A DNA stretch of 64,000 nucleotides, from assembly GCA_963082975.1 (NCBI GenBank), contig OY720344.1:27935172-27999171 (forward strand), read 5' to 3'. Made by a program: the position numbers and the translations under genes. The DNA is from Labia minor (taxonomy: Eukaryota > Arthropoda > Insecta > Dermaptera > Spongiphoridae). The notes below the pieces were generated by a model. That model did no database searches and was not told where the DNA came from. It saw only the letters and a list, made by a program, of their open reading frames with translations. Of the stretch, positions 12,212-22,355 are shown in pieces (positions within the stretch are counted from its first letter, which is position 1; each line of letters starts with the position of its first letter).

Positions 12212-12728
12212 AAGTCAATAGGTCCGTGACTTTTTGAATGAATCGCAGGTTTTTTGATAAAAATTTATTTTATTTTTCAAAGTAGTCTCCTTTGAGCTCT
12301 CTACACTTTATCCAACGTTTCTTCAATTTTTTTATCCCTTCCAAAAAATAAGATTTGTCGACGACATCAAAATAGATTTGTTTGTGAGATAATTTCATCG
12401 TTGGAATCAAATCTTTTTCTGCCATGCCATTTCTTCTCTATTAGGAAACAATAAATTATCACTCGGAGCTAAATCAGGAGAATAGGGCGGATGAAAGAGC
12501 AATTCGTATCCCAATCCATGGATTTTCATGGAAATTCACTTTTTTTTCTATTTTCTTCTCAAATCATAAGGTAGTTTGCTATCAATGGATGTCAAACAAT
12601 AACTAAGAGACCCAGCTGGTTCAAATTTCGACAGGAGTCAGCTGATAGTTGCATGCTGACGGGAGCAGTGTTGCCATTTCATTTAAGAGACGGTAAATTC
12701 AAAATGGCACGGACTTATTGACCTGTCC
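12212..12728 (-). mobile_element. mariner element with deleted 5' half
   Basis: Terminal inverted repeats: GTCAATAGGTCCGTGACTTT at the left end, and the reverse complement of GTCAATAAGTCCGTGCCATT at the right. Minus-strand coding remnants read LFHPPYSPDLAPSDNLLFPN (the D,D34D signature region), then KSYFLEGIKKLKKRW and IKCRELKGDYFEK-stop, the mariner C-terminus. The N-terminal half is gone and several frame breaks exist, so it is dead. The length of about 0.5 kb against 1.3 kb for a full mariner confirms the deletion. Confidence 0.8.
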
Positions 12729-13133
12729 TCTTATATTGGTGGCGTCACATTCGTTAATAAAGTGACAATTACATAAGAGCTAACAATATAATTCAAAGAG
12801 GATTGCTTTTATTGTGTCTTGTTTACTGGATAATAAAAGTTTGAATTTGAAAAATAAAACATCATGTTATTATTTCTATTGTTGATTTTACATAATTATA
12901 TAGAATGTGTTCATTATAAATTGTTCAGCTACAATTTCTAATACTGCTCACACACATAAAATATAATTTTTCAATATATTTTTTATAAATGATAAAAATA
13001 AATTACAATTAAATAATTCAGCTGTTACATAATAAGTAGGGGCGAAAATTACATATTTACTCGCGATCTCTCCTGATAAACCATAAAAAAACTCTACATG
13101 AAAACAACTCTTACATTATTAGTGACCCTAAAT

Positions 13134-13669
13134 CAGCGATTATCAACCCCATATGGGGTTCGAGAATATCCAAGAAAAATTATTATTTAAAAAAAAAATT
13201 AGTTAACTGAATGAAAGGAAAGCAGGTATAGCAGGTACATAGAAAAACACTTGTTTTAACAATTAGTTAGAGATCATTTAAAATAGAATCTATAGTACTC
13301 AATATACTAACAAACTAACATTATTGTTGTAATTAGATTTGAAGATTGGCGACAACTCTCGTTGAAGCATTATATTATTTGTAGATTTAACCTAAACATT
13401 TTTTTTCTCTTTTTTAGAACTTTATTTATAAATGTAACTGAAAATTAATAATACAATTAAAAGGTAAGTGATTATTAACAACACTCGGCTTTTTGTATAA
13501 ATAAATATTTTTATTCAACTTTATGATCATTTCGACAGAAAAGTCATCATCAAAAATTTGTATAATACTCTTATTATTGTTGAATACATTCAATTATAAG
13601 GGGGAGGGGGCGCGATGTAAATTATGATTCGAAATTGGGCCATGAATACTGAAAGATTGAAAAACGCTG
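13134..13669. mobile_element. Non-autonomous hAT element with 8-bp target duplication
   Basis: Ends are CAGCGATTATCAACC on the left and the reverse complement of CAGCGTTTTTCAATC on the right. They are flanked by CCCTAAAT (13126-13133) and CCTTAAAT (13670-13677), an 8-bp duplication with one mismatch. No transposase is visible inside. Confidence 0.75.
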
Positions 13670-14079
13670 CCTTAAATCTACAAATAGATAGAGTTTGTTA
13701 AATTTACTAATAACTTCTTAATAAAAATTTTTTCGCTCAATAATTATTAAAAAAGGTGAACAAACTTTTTTACTTTAAATAGCAATATCCATTTTCAATT
13801 AAATCAATCATTGAAGTATTATTTATTTCTAGAAAATAATAAGTGCATATTTTTATTTACAAAATTGAATATGTAATATTTTAATTAATTATGTATCCTC
13901 AAAGATTGCCATGGATAAATAGGATAAACGTACCAGTAGTTGACCACTGTACCAGTAATTGACCATTTGATAGATTATTGATCAAAATAAGCTATTTAAT
14001 TTTAAATTAAGCTCGTGATATGGATAAATATCAAGAAGAACCTCTTCCGGATTGCTTAACAATGAAACAGAGACCAATC

Positions 14080-14261
14080 CAGTGGCGTAACTAGGGGGGG
14101 GGGGCAAGGGGGGACATATGTCCCCGGGCGCCAAATTTAGGGGGCGCAAAATTAGGGTCATTAATATTCTTTAAAAAAAAAATTAAATTAAATATATATA
14201 AGAAAGGGTGCGCTAATTTCTCAGTTGCCCTCAGGCGCAAGAACCTCACGGTACACCACTG
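14080..14261. mobile_element. Short hAT-type MITE
   Basis: The 182-bp element has ends CAGTGGCGTAACTAGG and, at the right, the reverse complement of CAGTGGTGTACCGTGAG. Target duplications are GACCAATC (14072-14079) and GACCAATT (14262-14269). A GC-rich interior (G run and GGGGGCGC) stands out from the AT-rich surroundings. No coding capacity. Confidence 0.82.
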
Positions 14262-14634
14262 GACCAATTGCTAAATTTATAATAGAATTGTAAATCTTTT
14301 AAAACACGAGGTAAACATTATTACATTTTAAGGTTAGTTTCTTAATCAAAACGTTAAGGATATATTTCACTTTATTTTCAATAGATTATGTTTTATTTAA
14401 TAATAATTTCAAACCAATTCAATAGTTGATACTACAAATTATTATGATATTGAATATTAGAAATTGAAAAAAAATTAAATATTATATTAATTCTTTGTAT
14501 GGTAATTGCTAGAATTATTAATTTTATATTCATTGTCGGAAATGAATCGAATCCTTCACTGAGCCACGAGAGTCTCTGAATGAATAACACGGAGCATTAT
14601 ATAAATTTTTAAAAATTAATTTCCGCGGTTATTA

Positions 14635-14835
14635 ATTAGATATTTATAGACTATGTTCAAATAGAGGTATATAAGAATATTATGATGTAATTTCATAATA
14701 ATCAGTTGAGCCAATTTGAGTCTCAAACGTCACTATTTTCCGGACAAGCACACATATAGTACATACAGAAGACCTGAAATATTTTAGTCATTTTTGTATT
14801 CTAGAGATCATAAAACGCGAAGATATGCAAAACAA
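14635..14835 (-). repeat. Dispersed repeat A, second copy
   Basis: On the minus strand it reads CGAAGATA-like start, TCTAGAATACAAAAATGAC, a TGAGACTCAAATTGGCTCAA block, GAAATTACATCATAATATTC and TACCTCTATTTGAACATAG. These match the units at 8810-9200. It ends against the hAT element beginning at 14976. Confidence 0.55.
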
Positions 14836-14975
14836 CATTTTTTTATATAATATATAGAAAAAGATATAAAATATATATTTCCTAAATTTTTATCATTCTA
14901 CATTTTCAGATGTAGGTCTTTCCGAATTTTTTCCAGATTTCTCTATGACTTTAGAAATGGTCATTGTTTATAGAG

Positions 14976-16570
14976 CAGCGATTTCCAAACTGTATGTTAC
15001 TCCGCCTCTCTTAAATGTATATAAAAGTTTTGCGACTCCCCTCTAAAGAAAAAACTAATATAACAATTTCTAAACATAAATATAATTTTATTTTAGTACA
15101 AAAACAAAAAAATAATTAAAGAATAATTTTATTTAATGAGATGGATACGCTTGTTTGTTAGCACAAAGTTAATCAAATCTGGGTGAGATTGATGAGATTG
15201 TCACTAGTAGCTCTTTTTTTATTTCTATAACTAAACGGGATCTATACTTCGACTTCATTGCAGCTAATGCAGAAAATCCAGCTTGCAGCAGGACTTTTGT
15301 CGATTAATTGTTCCTTTTCCATTATTGTCAATTCGAATTAATCTTTTTTCTTGATAAACAGATTCTGTACCCATTTAATTACTGCTTGAACACTGGTTTT
15401 GTGGCCTGGCGCAAACGAGAAATTAATTGGTCACAAAGATCTTCAGATATGTCATCAACTGTATTATCACCAAGTGGTATTTGCCGCAGTTGTTTTGCAT
15501 AAGATTCGCCAATAGATAGATCTATCTATCTCTGTGGCTCTACGGAACTCGAAAGTTCTTGGCCGCAGCAACCACACTTCTCCAAGTGTCCCTATTCTGA
15601 GCCACAACCCTCCAATCCCTATCCTCTCCCATTTCTCTCACGTCCCTTCCTACATTATCCACCCACCGCGTCCTTGGTCTTCCACTCGGACTCCCCCCCC
15701 CCCAATATATTTTTGGCCATTCTTTCCTCTCCCATTCTAGCTTCGTGCCCTGCCCATCTCGACCTTTTGGATTTTAAAATTCTAACTATATCTGGAGATG
15801 CATAGAGGTCATGCAATTCCTCGTTATGCAGTCTCCGCCATTAACCTCATCTTTCTTTGGCCCATAAATGCTTCGAAGAATCGTATTCTCAAATACTCCA
15901 ATACTATTTTGGTCTTCTAATATAATACAACCGGTAAAATAATTGTTTTATATATTTTAATTTTTATCCCCTTTGATAATAATTTTGACGCGATAAGCCC
16001 CTTTATGGCATGATAACAGGCGCTTCCCGATTGTAACCTCGCTTTAAAATCTTATTGAATATTATTATCTTTCGTTATTACCTAACCTAAGTATTTAAAT
16101 TTTTCTACATTTTCAAATTCTATATCTTGTATGTTAAGACTTTGTGTGTTAATGTTATTCCTTTCTTTTACTTTGTCTCTTAGTACTATTAATTTCCAGC
16201 CCCACTTCTTTCCTGCTTCGATTAATTTTTCTATGCTATCTTTAAATACCATTGCCGAATCTCCTATTATATTTAAGTCGTCTGCGTAACCTAATACTTG
16301 AATTTTTTTGTTTAATTCTATTCCGTTTGATTTTTTCCCAATTTGTCTAATTACATATTTCGGAACTAAATTAAATAAAATTGGTGATAATGCGTCTCCT
16401 TGTTTTAACCCATTCCGAATTTCGAAAGTTTTTGATAGTTGATTCCCGCATCTTACTATTCCTTTACTTCCTACAAGACAAATTTGAATCATACGTACTG
16501 AAATATATTTTTCTTAAAATCGTCATACCTCCCTTTGCAGTAGTCCGCGCCTCCCGTTTGGAAATCGCTG
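14976..16570 (-). mobile_element. hAT transposon remnant hosting a nested LINE
   Basis: Left end CAGCGATTTCCAAACTGTAT and right end (reverse complement) CAGCGATTTCCAAACGGGAG form matching termini. Inside, on the minus strand, are AKQLRQIPLGDNTVDDISED and QLISRLRQA (hAT catalytic-domain start) at 15500-15390. After a deletion comes the C-terminus near 15295-15135, including KSKYRSRL, VTISSISPRF and ANKQAYPSH-stop, typical of ZBED5/SCAND3-like hAT transposases. A LINE (15520-16495) sits inside, so the hAT arrived first. Flanking 8-mers no longer match well. Confidence 0.75.
15517..16495 (-). mobile_element. LINE (non-LTR retrotransposon), 5'-truncated, nested in hAT
   Basis: The minus-strand frame 16492-16082 carries reverse transcriptase motifs: RNGLKQGDALSPILFNLVP (with GDALSP) and VLGYADDLNIIGDS (catalytic YADD), then VEKFKYLG. 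Further towards the 3' end broken frames give GRPRTRWVDNVGRDVREMG and WRSVVAAAKNF, the C-terminal block common in insect endonuclease-reverse transcriptase LINEs. The 3' end is a GATA-type tail at about 15515-15535. The endonuclease half is absent, a usual 5' truncation. The family (RTE/CR1/Jockey group) is not settled. Confidence 0.82.
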
Positions 16571-16604
16571 GATTAGACGATTGTTAACCATGATAAGCCA
16601 GGTC

Positions 16605-16805
16605 GGTCTGACGGGTTGCCGAGTGGATGGAGTGTATAGGAGGGATTTTTATTAGTGAATCGATAGGATTTTTTAAGGTTTAGGACGCGACTCTCTTCCT
16701 CAAATGAAGACGAGGAAAAATCGTGACTTGTGTGGGCAGGGTTGCATCCCTGAGGACCATATCTATCGGGATCATAGTGAATGTCCACCCGCTACTCCTG
16801 TATAT
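16605..16805 (+). repeat. Possible tRNA-derived SINE
   Basis: GGGTTGCCGAGTGGATGG resembles a Pol III A box of a Leu/Ser-type tRNA, and AGGGTTGCATCCCTG resembles a B box. It is unusually GC-rich for this window and ends in a TATA-type tail. The A-to-B spacing (about 130 bases) is much longer than normal, so this may be rearranged or not a SINE. Confidence 0.35.
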
Positions 16806-17239
16806 ATAATTATTTCTTTACAATTTCATGCTAAATTTTATTTATTTATGTTAAAGTTATATACATATAAATATATTATTTTGTACTTCCCGTCTTAGAA
16901 TTAACGCCGACTTGACGTATAAAATTATAATTAATTAATTTCCGATTTTTTACTATCTTGCGATTATTGGACTATACGCTTTTGGGGGGCGATAAGTTAT
17001 TTTTGGGGAGCGAAATCATTTTCAACTCTAAAAAAAAGGTAAGATGGTTTTGCAATCAGACTTTTAAACATTTCCGCTTTTTTCAATTTTTTTTAATATG
17101 GTTCTAAAAAAAAGGTAAGATGATTTTGCCAAGTGTACCTACCTTATATTAGGGATTATCATGCAATTTTTATGTGTTAAAATTTATAGGGGGGCGAATT
17201 ATGAAGCCGGCGTTTGGTCCAAAAAGGTTGAGAAACTCT

Positions 17240-17565
17240 ACTCTAAAGTGACCGTAAAAATTAAGATATGTTTGATAGTTTTTCACATGATTAAAAATTG
17301 TATAAAATAGATATTATATAGCTTGATTGAATCGCTGAAAGTACCGGAATTAATTTTTTAATACTGCAAATCCCGCGCCAGCACGTGACATAGTTCCATC
17401 AACAAAGAGCCAAACACGCGCTGGTTTAATAAATATTATTTATTAATTTTAATTTATAATTTAATTAATTAAATTTAAGTTAAATATAATATATGTTATT
17501 TAATCCAATTCCAATTGCGGGATAGTCGAGTGGAGACGCTCCAGCTTATTTTACTTTTATTAACA
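17240..17565 (-). repeat. Dispersed repeat B, copy 2 (inverted relative to copy 1)
   Basis: The reverse complement matches 8009-8330 over about 320 bases, including CTCCACTCGACTATCCCGCA, GAGCCAAACACGCGCTGG (reverse form in copy 1) and AACTATCAAACATATC. The two copies differ at many positions but keep the same boundary at the AGCTTAT/ATAAGCT junction, which may be the true end of the element. Confidence 0.7.
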
Positions 17566-17799
17566 AAATGAAAACATTAGTTTTGCAAAATTAAAAATAT
17601 TCAACGAATATACTTAAGAAATATTTTGGAAATTTGCCATTAAAGCCCTCATAAGATTTTTTATAATTTATTAAAAGATTTCCTTTCAAAACTTTTACGA
17701 TTATAAAATATTTATCACGAATATATTTATTAAAACTTTTGTGGTTTTTACATTTATTAAATAATATAATATTTATTTATAATAATATGCTTGCGTAGC

Positions 17800-18225
17800 A
17801 TAAAGACCTTAAAATAGCTTCTGCTATGCTCCAGGAAATTTGGGACCTATTAAGGTCTTGGCTTGAGAAATGGAGGATAGCAGTGAACGAGGACAAATCA
17901 GCGTACCTGACTTTTACTTTAAATCGATAAACCTGCCTAGACGTTAAATTAGACAAACCCATCCCAATGAAAAAAACAGTTAAATATCTCGGTATGCATC
18001 TTGATAGACGCCTAACCTGGGAGATGCACATTAAGACAAAAAAGAAACAACTGAGACTCAAACTAAGCAAATTGTATTGGCTGCTCCGACAAAAATCCCA
18101 ACTGACTATGGACAACAAATTACTAATTTACAAAATTATCTTGAAGCCTATCTGGACCTACGGCATTCAGATGTGGGGGACCGCTAACAAATCCAAAAGA
18201 GCAAATTCAGCGATTTCAAAATAAA
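17800..18225 (+). mobile_element. Jockey-like LINE reverse transcriptase fragment
   Basis: The + strand reads DLKIASAMLQEIWDLLRSWL, EKWRIAVNEDKSAYLTF, then after a stop VKYLGMHLDRRLTWEMHIK, KLYWLLRQKSQLTMDNKLLI and LKPIWTYGIQMWGTA. The order matches the region after the YADD motif in Jockey-clade reverse transcriptases (KTKYM.F, YLG..LD..LTW..HI, LL.Y...LKPIWTYGIQLWG.A). It ends at a CT repeat (18222-18247). Endonuclease, early reverse transcriptase motifs and gag-like ORF are missing. Confidence 0.85.
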
Positions 18226-18689
18226 GTCTCTCTCTCTCTCTCTCTCCCAAGGCTAATTATCCTTCCCGACTTAATATAATCTGATTTGAATTATTTTATT
18301 TTATTTTGTTTTATCTTGTTTTGTTGTTTTATTATTATTTATTATTTTTTGTTTTCTATTTTGTTTTTCTTTGTTCTAATTGGAACTATACCATGTATTA
18401 TTGCCTTTGGGCAAGTGGATGTCAAAAAAATATTTATAATAACATTTATAATTATTATTATTATACTCTCGCCTCAAAAGAAATAGTATACCAGACCTAG
18501 CAACAAGATTTGACGACAAGATATGAGAATGGTACCACTGGGGACACATCTCAGCTAATTTATTCCCTCTGATGTAAATCTGAAATCAAATTAGATTATT
18601 GTTTCTGCAGAAACAGATTGCTAAGTCGCAGGATAGAAAAGGAAAAAAAAAAAAAAAATTATTATTATTATTATTATTTAAATTAAATT

Positions 18690-18862
18690 ATTAACATCAC
18701 ATATTTGTATAATTTTTTTATTTAGTTAAATAAACGTATGTTTCGACTGCTTCTCTGCAGTGGTTATCAAGTACCGTACGCTTGCCCCGACTCAAGCGGA
18801 CTGAAAAAACGAAACGTTGTATGTTTATTACTAAATAAATTATACAAATATGTAATGTTTTA
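18690..18862. repeat. Foldback (inverted-repeat) element next to Tc1
   Basis: Left arm about 18690-18745 and right arm about 18808-18862 are near-complementary (arms about 50 bases; shared ACATATTTGTATAATTTATT-like block and GTTTCG at the inner ends). The loop is GC-rich. It lies only 37 bases from the end of the Tc1 element at 18900. Confidence 0.6.
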
Positions 18863-20012
18863 ATAAAAATCCCTTTAATAATTATAAAATGTATATATAC
18901 ACTGCCCCGCAAAAAAGTGACGCATCTGAAAAATTTCAATTTTTTCTCCTTCGTTCTTGTTTTTATACTTTAAATCTTATTTATATTAAAATTTATCTAA
19001 ATACTGATAATTTGTAATAGCTTTATAAAGAAAATAACATTATTTAAATTAAAAAATAAATTTATTAAAAAAAAAATACATTTGTTGCATAAAACGAAAA
19101 TTAATATTTTTCAATTTTTTTTTTAAATTAAAACTTTTAATATCGAGTATTGCCACTTCTTGCTCTTATTACTTCCTCTAATCTTCTTGGCATACTCTTG
19201 ATTAAGTTTGCCACCACCTCCTGCGGTATATCTTCCCAAGGTTCCACTAAAGCAATTCTTAACTCCAGCAAGGTGGTAGGTGGGCTAATTTTTCTTTTTC
19301 TGCGCCTTTAGAGCTCATCCCAAACGTGTTCGATTGGATTTAAATCTAGACTTTGTGCGGGGCAGTTGAATGTTAGTATCCCGACTTCCTTCAATTAGCC
19401 AGTGGTAATCCTGGCTGTATGAGGCTGAGCATTATCATGCATAAACAGGAAATTTTCGTCATTAAAGTGAGCATATGACACAACATAATGTTCCAAAATA
19501 TCATTACAATATGTTTGGGCATTTAGCGTTACATTAGAGAAAAGATAAAGATCTGTCTTTGCCTCTAAAGATATACCACCCCATACCATCACTGATCCTC
19601 CTCCAAACTGAACACTATTGGCCATGTTACATTGTGCGTAACGTTCGCTGAGTCTACTGTAAACAAAAAGACGGCCATCTGGTCCAAATAAATTGAATCT
19701 GGACTCATCTGATAACAAAATGTTTTTCCAGTGAGTCTCTGTCCAGTGGCTGTATTTTTTGGCAAAGGGCTCTTCTTCTAACTGAAACATTTCTCACTGT
19801 ACGGAGGGTCTGAGCGATCTTTGGAGCAGTTGCGTTGCGATTGCGCAACGAATTTATGACAATAAATCGGTCATCAATCGGTTTTATTGTTCTCGGGAGG
19901 CCTGATCCTTGTCTTTTGGAATAACTACCAGTCGCTCGATCTTTTGATAGCTCTACGGACGGTGGCTTCATGCAAACCTAGAGTGCGAGCCGCAAAGAGT
20001 ATACTTTTTCCA

Positions 20013-21331
20013 TCATCCACTTGTTCTGGTGTAATCATTATTTTTTATTTCAACTTTTGGCTTTCTAGGATCATACAGATCACCCGCCATATTAAAGGAG
20101 GCGATAGTCGGATCCAATTCCTTATCTCGGCACATCTTCAAAAACATATACTTCGCCAGATGCGAAGGAAAATACTTCTTTCTCCTCGCACCTCCTGGTA
20201 TTATTGCCTTTGCAGCCCTCCAACTAGCCTCTATGTTATTGGTATGAGCACCTTTTGTAAAAAATTAGGTTAAGTTAGGTTATGTTGTACCTGATTCTGG
20301 ATCCTTAAAAGTGAATGAATGATTCACTTTTAGATGTTTGAATCCTTCATCTTCAAGGCAATCATAGGCTTTCCAATAGTCGGAAACAATGATTGTGCCC
20401 GGTTCAATCCATTGTTTTATAATTGGAAGCAGTGTGTTCTTGTCCCCCTCTGTTTGACTGGAACCATAAAAACACGACCAGTTCCTTCCTCGTAACCACC
20501 AAAAACCCATTGGCCTTTAAAAAATAATAGATAAGTCCCAAAAAATAATAAAAAATTATATGTATTTTCAAAAACACCTTCAACTCTTTTGCCTCGATTG
20601 TACTTCCTTTTGCCAAATTTGGATTCGTCAATTTGGACTGTCACACCATTGCCGCCAATCTTTTCTCCTTTTTTGACCATGCCGTCAAAAACAACTTCTC
20701 TGCAAAATGACGCCCAATCAACATATGTCCTACGACTCATACTTGTGTCTTCAATTGATATTTGGATTCTAATGACAAACAAAGGCACGTTATATACCCA
20801 AAAATTGACGAATCCCAAAATTTGAAAAAGGCTCAAATGTGACCTTTCAAAAATTGTGCCGGTTCTGATCGATATCTTGGTGTTACATTGTTTGGTGGCT
20901 TGTTTCCTACACGAAACCTTTGCCCGACACCGCCATGAATAGCCATCGCTAAAAAAACAAAAAATTAATATAATTTAATATAACAGCTTAACCTAACCTA
21001 ATTAGATAAACCTAATCATACCAAATACCTTTTGCCGTGTGACTAGCGGGCTACCGCCCGCCATGCCCCTTACCTAACCTAACTAAACCTAACCTAAAAA
21101 ACCTAATCTAACTAAACCTAACCTAACTAAACCTAACCTAAAAAAGTGAAATAATAAAGAAAAGAATACTTACACTTTTGTTGTATCACTTATTAATTTA
21201 AGTGGGCCATCACATTTGGGACACTTGTATGTCGGTTCAGTTGGTATTAATTGCCAATCTTGCAACTGTTGAACCAAATTATCACTATTGCAAATCATAT
21301 GAATTTTCACTAAATTAAGTGTTTCCGCCAT
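20013..21331 (-). CDS. Merlin (IS1595-like) transposase with introns, one frameshift
   Basis: DDE transposase of the Merlin superfamily, related to bacterial ISXO2/IS1595. Exons with GT/AG sites: 21331-21174, 20948-20579 (or 20578), 20514-20291, 20251-20013. The N-terminal zinc ribbon has YKCPKCDGPLKL and, across the first splice, VDGYSWRCRAK; then come ISIRTGTIFERSHLSL, VDWASFCREV, IDESKFGKRKYNRGKR (first Asp), WVFGGYEEGTGRVFM, TIIVSDYWKAYDCLEDEGF (second Asp), and DPESG joined to AHTNNIEASWRAAKA (catalytic Glu). All three catalytic acids survive. One apparent 1-base frameshift lies in exon 3 between VPVK and EGDKNTLLPII. The frame ends inside the surrounding Tc1 ORF (stop at 20013), so its natural 3' end may be lost. 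Introns 1 and 3 contain CCTAA-type tracts. Merlin terminal repeats were not found. Confidence 0.82.
20984..21143. repeat. CCTAA/TTAGG-like degenerate telomeric tract
   Basis: Many AACCTAA units mixed with ACTAAACCTAA (20985-21025 and 21070-21142) fill intron 1 of the Merlin transposase. A short related AACCTAACTTAACCTAA block is in its 39-base intron 3 (20252-20290). The unit resembles the arthropod telomere repeat TTAGG on the complementary strand, but it is irregular. Confidence 0.75.
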
Positions 21332-21539
21332 GTTCCGCGCTTCAGACTGACTCAAACAGGAAAGGGATATGTTTTATATTTTTATATCAATCAAAAAACA
21401 CGTGTTAGAAAAAAGGCCCGTAAAGTAAAATTTAGCCTTTTAATATAAATAAGATTTAAAGTATAAAAAAAAGAACGAAGGGGAAAAATTGAAATTTTCT
21501 AGGTGCGTTACTTTTGTGCGGGCAATGTATATAATATAT

Positions 21540-22355
21540 AATAAAAAATATTTTGAATTTTTAAAGTTCTTTATTCATATTTTTTTTTTATTTTGCACAT
21601 CTTCATCTTCAACACAATATAAATAATAAAAAAAATAACATTAATATTTTGATTACTACAAAAATATTTTAATTCAATTCTAATACTTCATTATCACATT
21701 TGATTGCTTATCGATATTTGGACCTATATAGAAATTACTATTTACTTGTTTATAAATATATTTATTTATTTATAAATATAATTATAAAAATAGGGATATT
21801 TTTTAGGATTTTGAAATTATAAATATGTCTAAAGGCAAGTATTTTTTTTAGTATTGTTACATCTCTATTACGCAAATAATTTTAATAAAATTTAATCAAT
21901 GAAAATAAAAGGTATTTGTAAATATATGTTTGTTAACTTTATTTTAAATAAATATTATACCATGGCACTCAAAGATTTTTATATATTTTTATATATTAAA
22001 TTTTTATATTTGCAAGGTTGGCAAAATATAATATATATATATATCACAATAATGTTTTATTTAAAAAAAAAAATAAATATATAATATATATATATATAAA
22101 TATATAAGTAAATTTTTATATAAAAGTTGAATATACTATAATAATAGATAATAATAATTTTATGAAAGTAGATATAGAGATTTCGTTATGAAAAAACGAA
22201 ATATATACTAATGATATTATAGATTGGTAAATTATCTTAAGAGCTAAAAAAATCCATTGTATATTATACTTCATTTTCTCCAATTTAAGTTAAGAATATG
22301 GAATTCCTTAATCATTGTTAACAATAATTTCATATTTCAAAATATTTATTAATTT
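21540..22355. other. AT-rich spacer, no gene seen
   Basis: Between the Tc1 element and the 3' end of the SNM1-like gene. It contains only TA-rich low-complexity sequence and short AT-driven frames. Confidence 0.6.

Larger units (their letters stand above)
18900..21527 (-). mobile_element. Tc1-like transposon interrupted by a Merlin element
   Basis: Terminal inverted repeats of about 95 bases: CACTGCCCCGCAAAAAAGTG at the left, and the reverse complement of CATTGCCCGCACAAAAGTAA at the right. TA lies on both sides (18898-18899 and 21528-21529). The minus-strand transposase begins at 20038 (MITPEQVDDGKSI, helix-turn-helix TLGLHEATVRRAIKRS) and continues after a frame break (GSGLPRTIKPIDDRFIV). 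The DDE domain at 19790-19395 has ILLSDESRFNLFGPDG, SVMVWGGI and FLFMHDNAQPHTA; the last block (NPIEHVWDE-like) is at about 19330. Its 5' non-coding region has been split by the Merlin element. Confidence 0.88.

Noticed and set aside
18286-18486. Hydrophobic Phe/Ile-rich frames resembling membrane peptides
   Set aside because: They come from T-rich low-complexity DNA downstream of a Jockey-like fragment.
19887-20273. Plus-strand frame of 128 codons over the Tc1/Merlin junction
   Set aside because: Antisense to two transposase frames that have clear family motifs.
20984-21143. True telomere or chromosome end
   Set aside because: The CCTAA repeats are degenerate, short and bounded by a transposase gene; coding genes continue on both sides.
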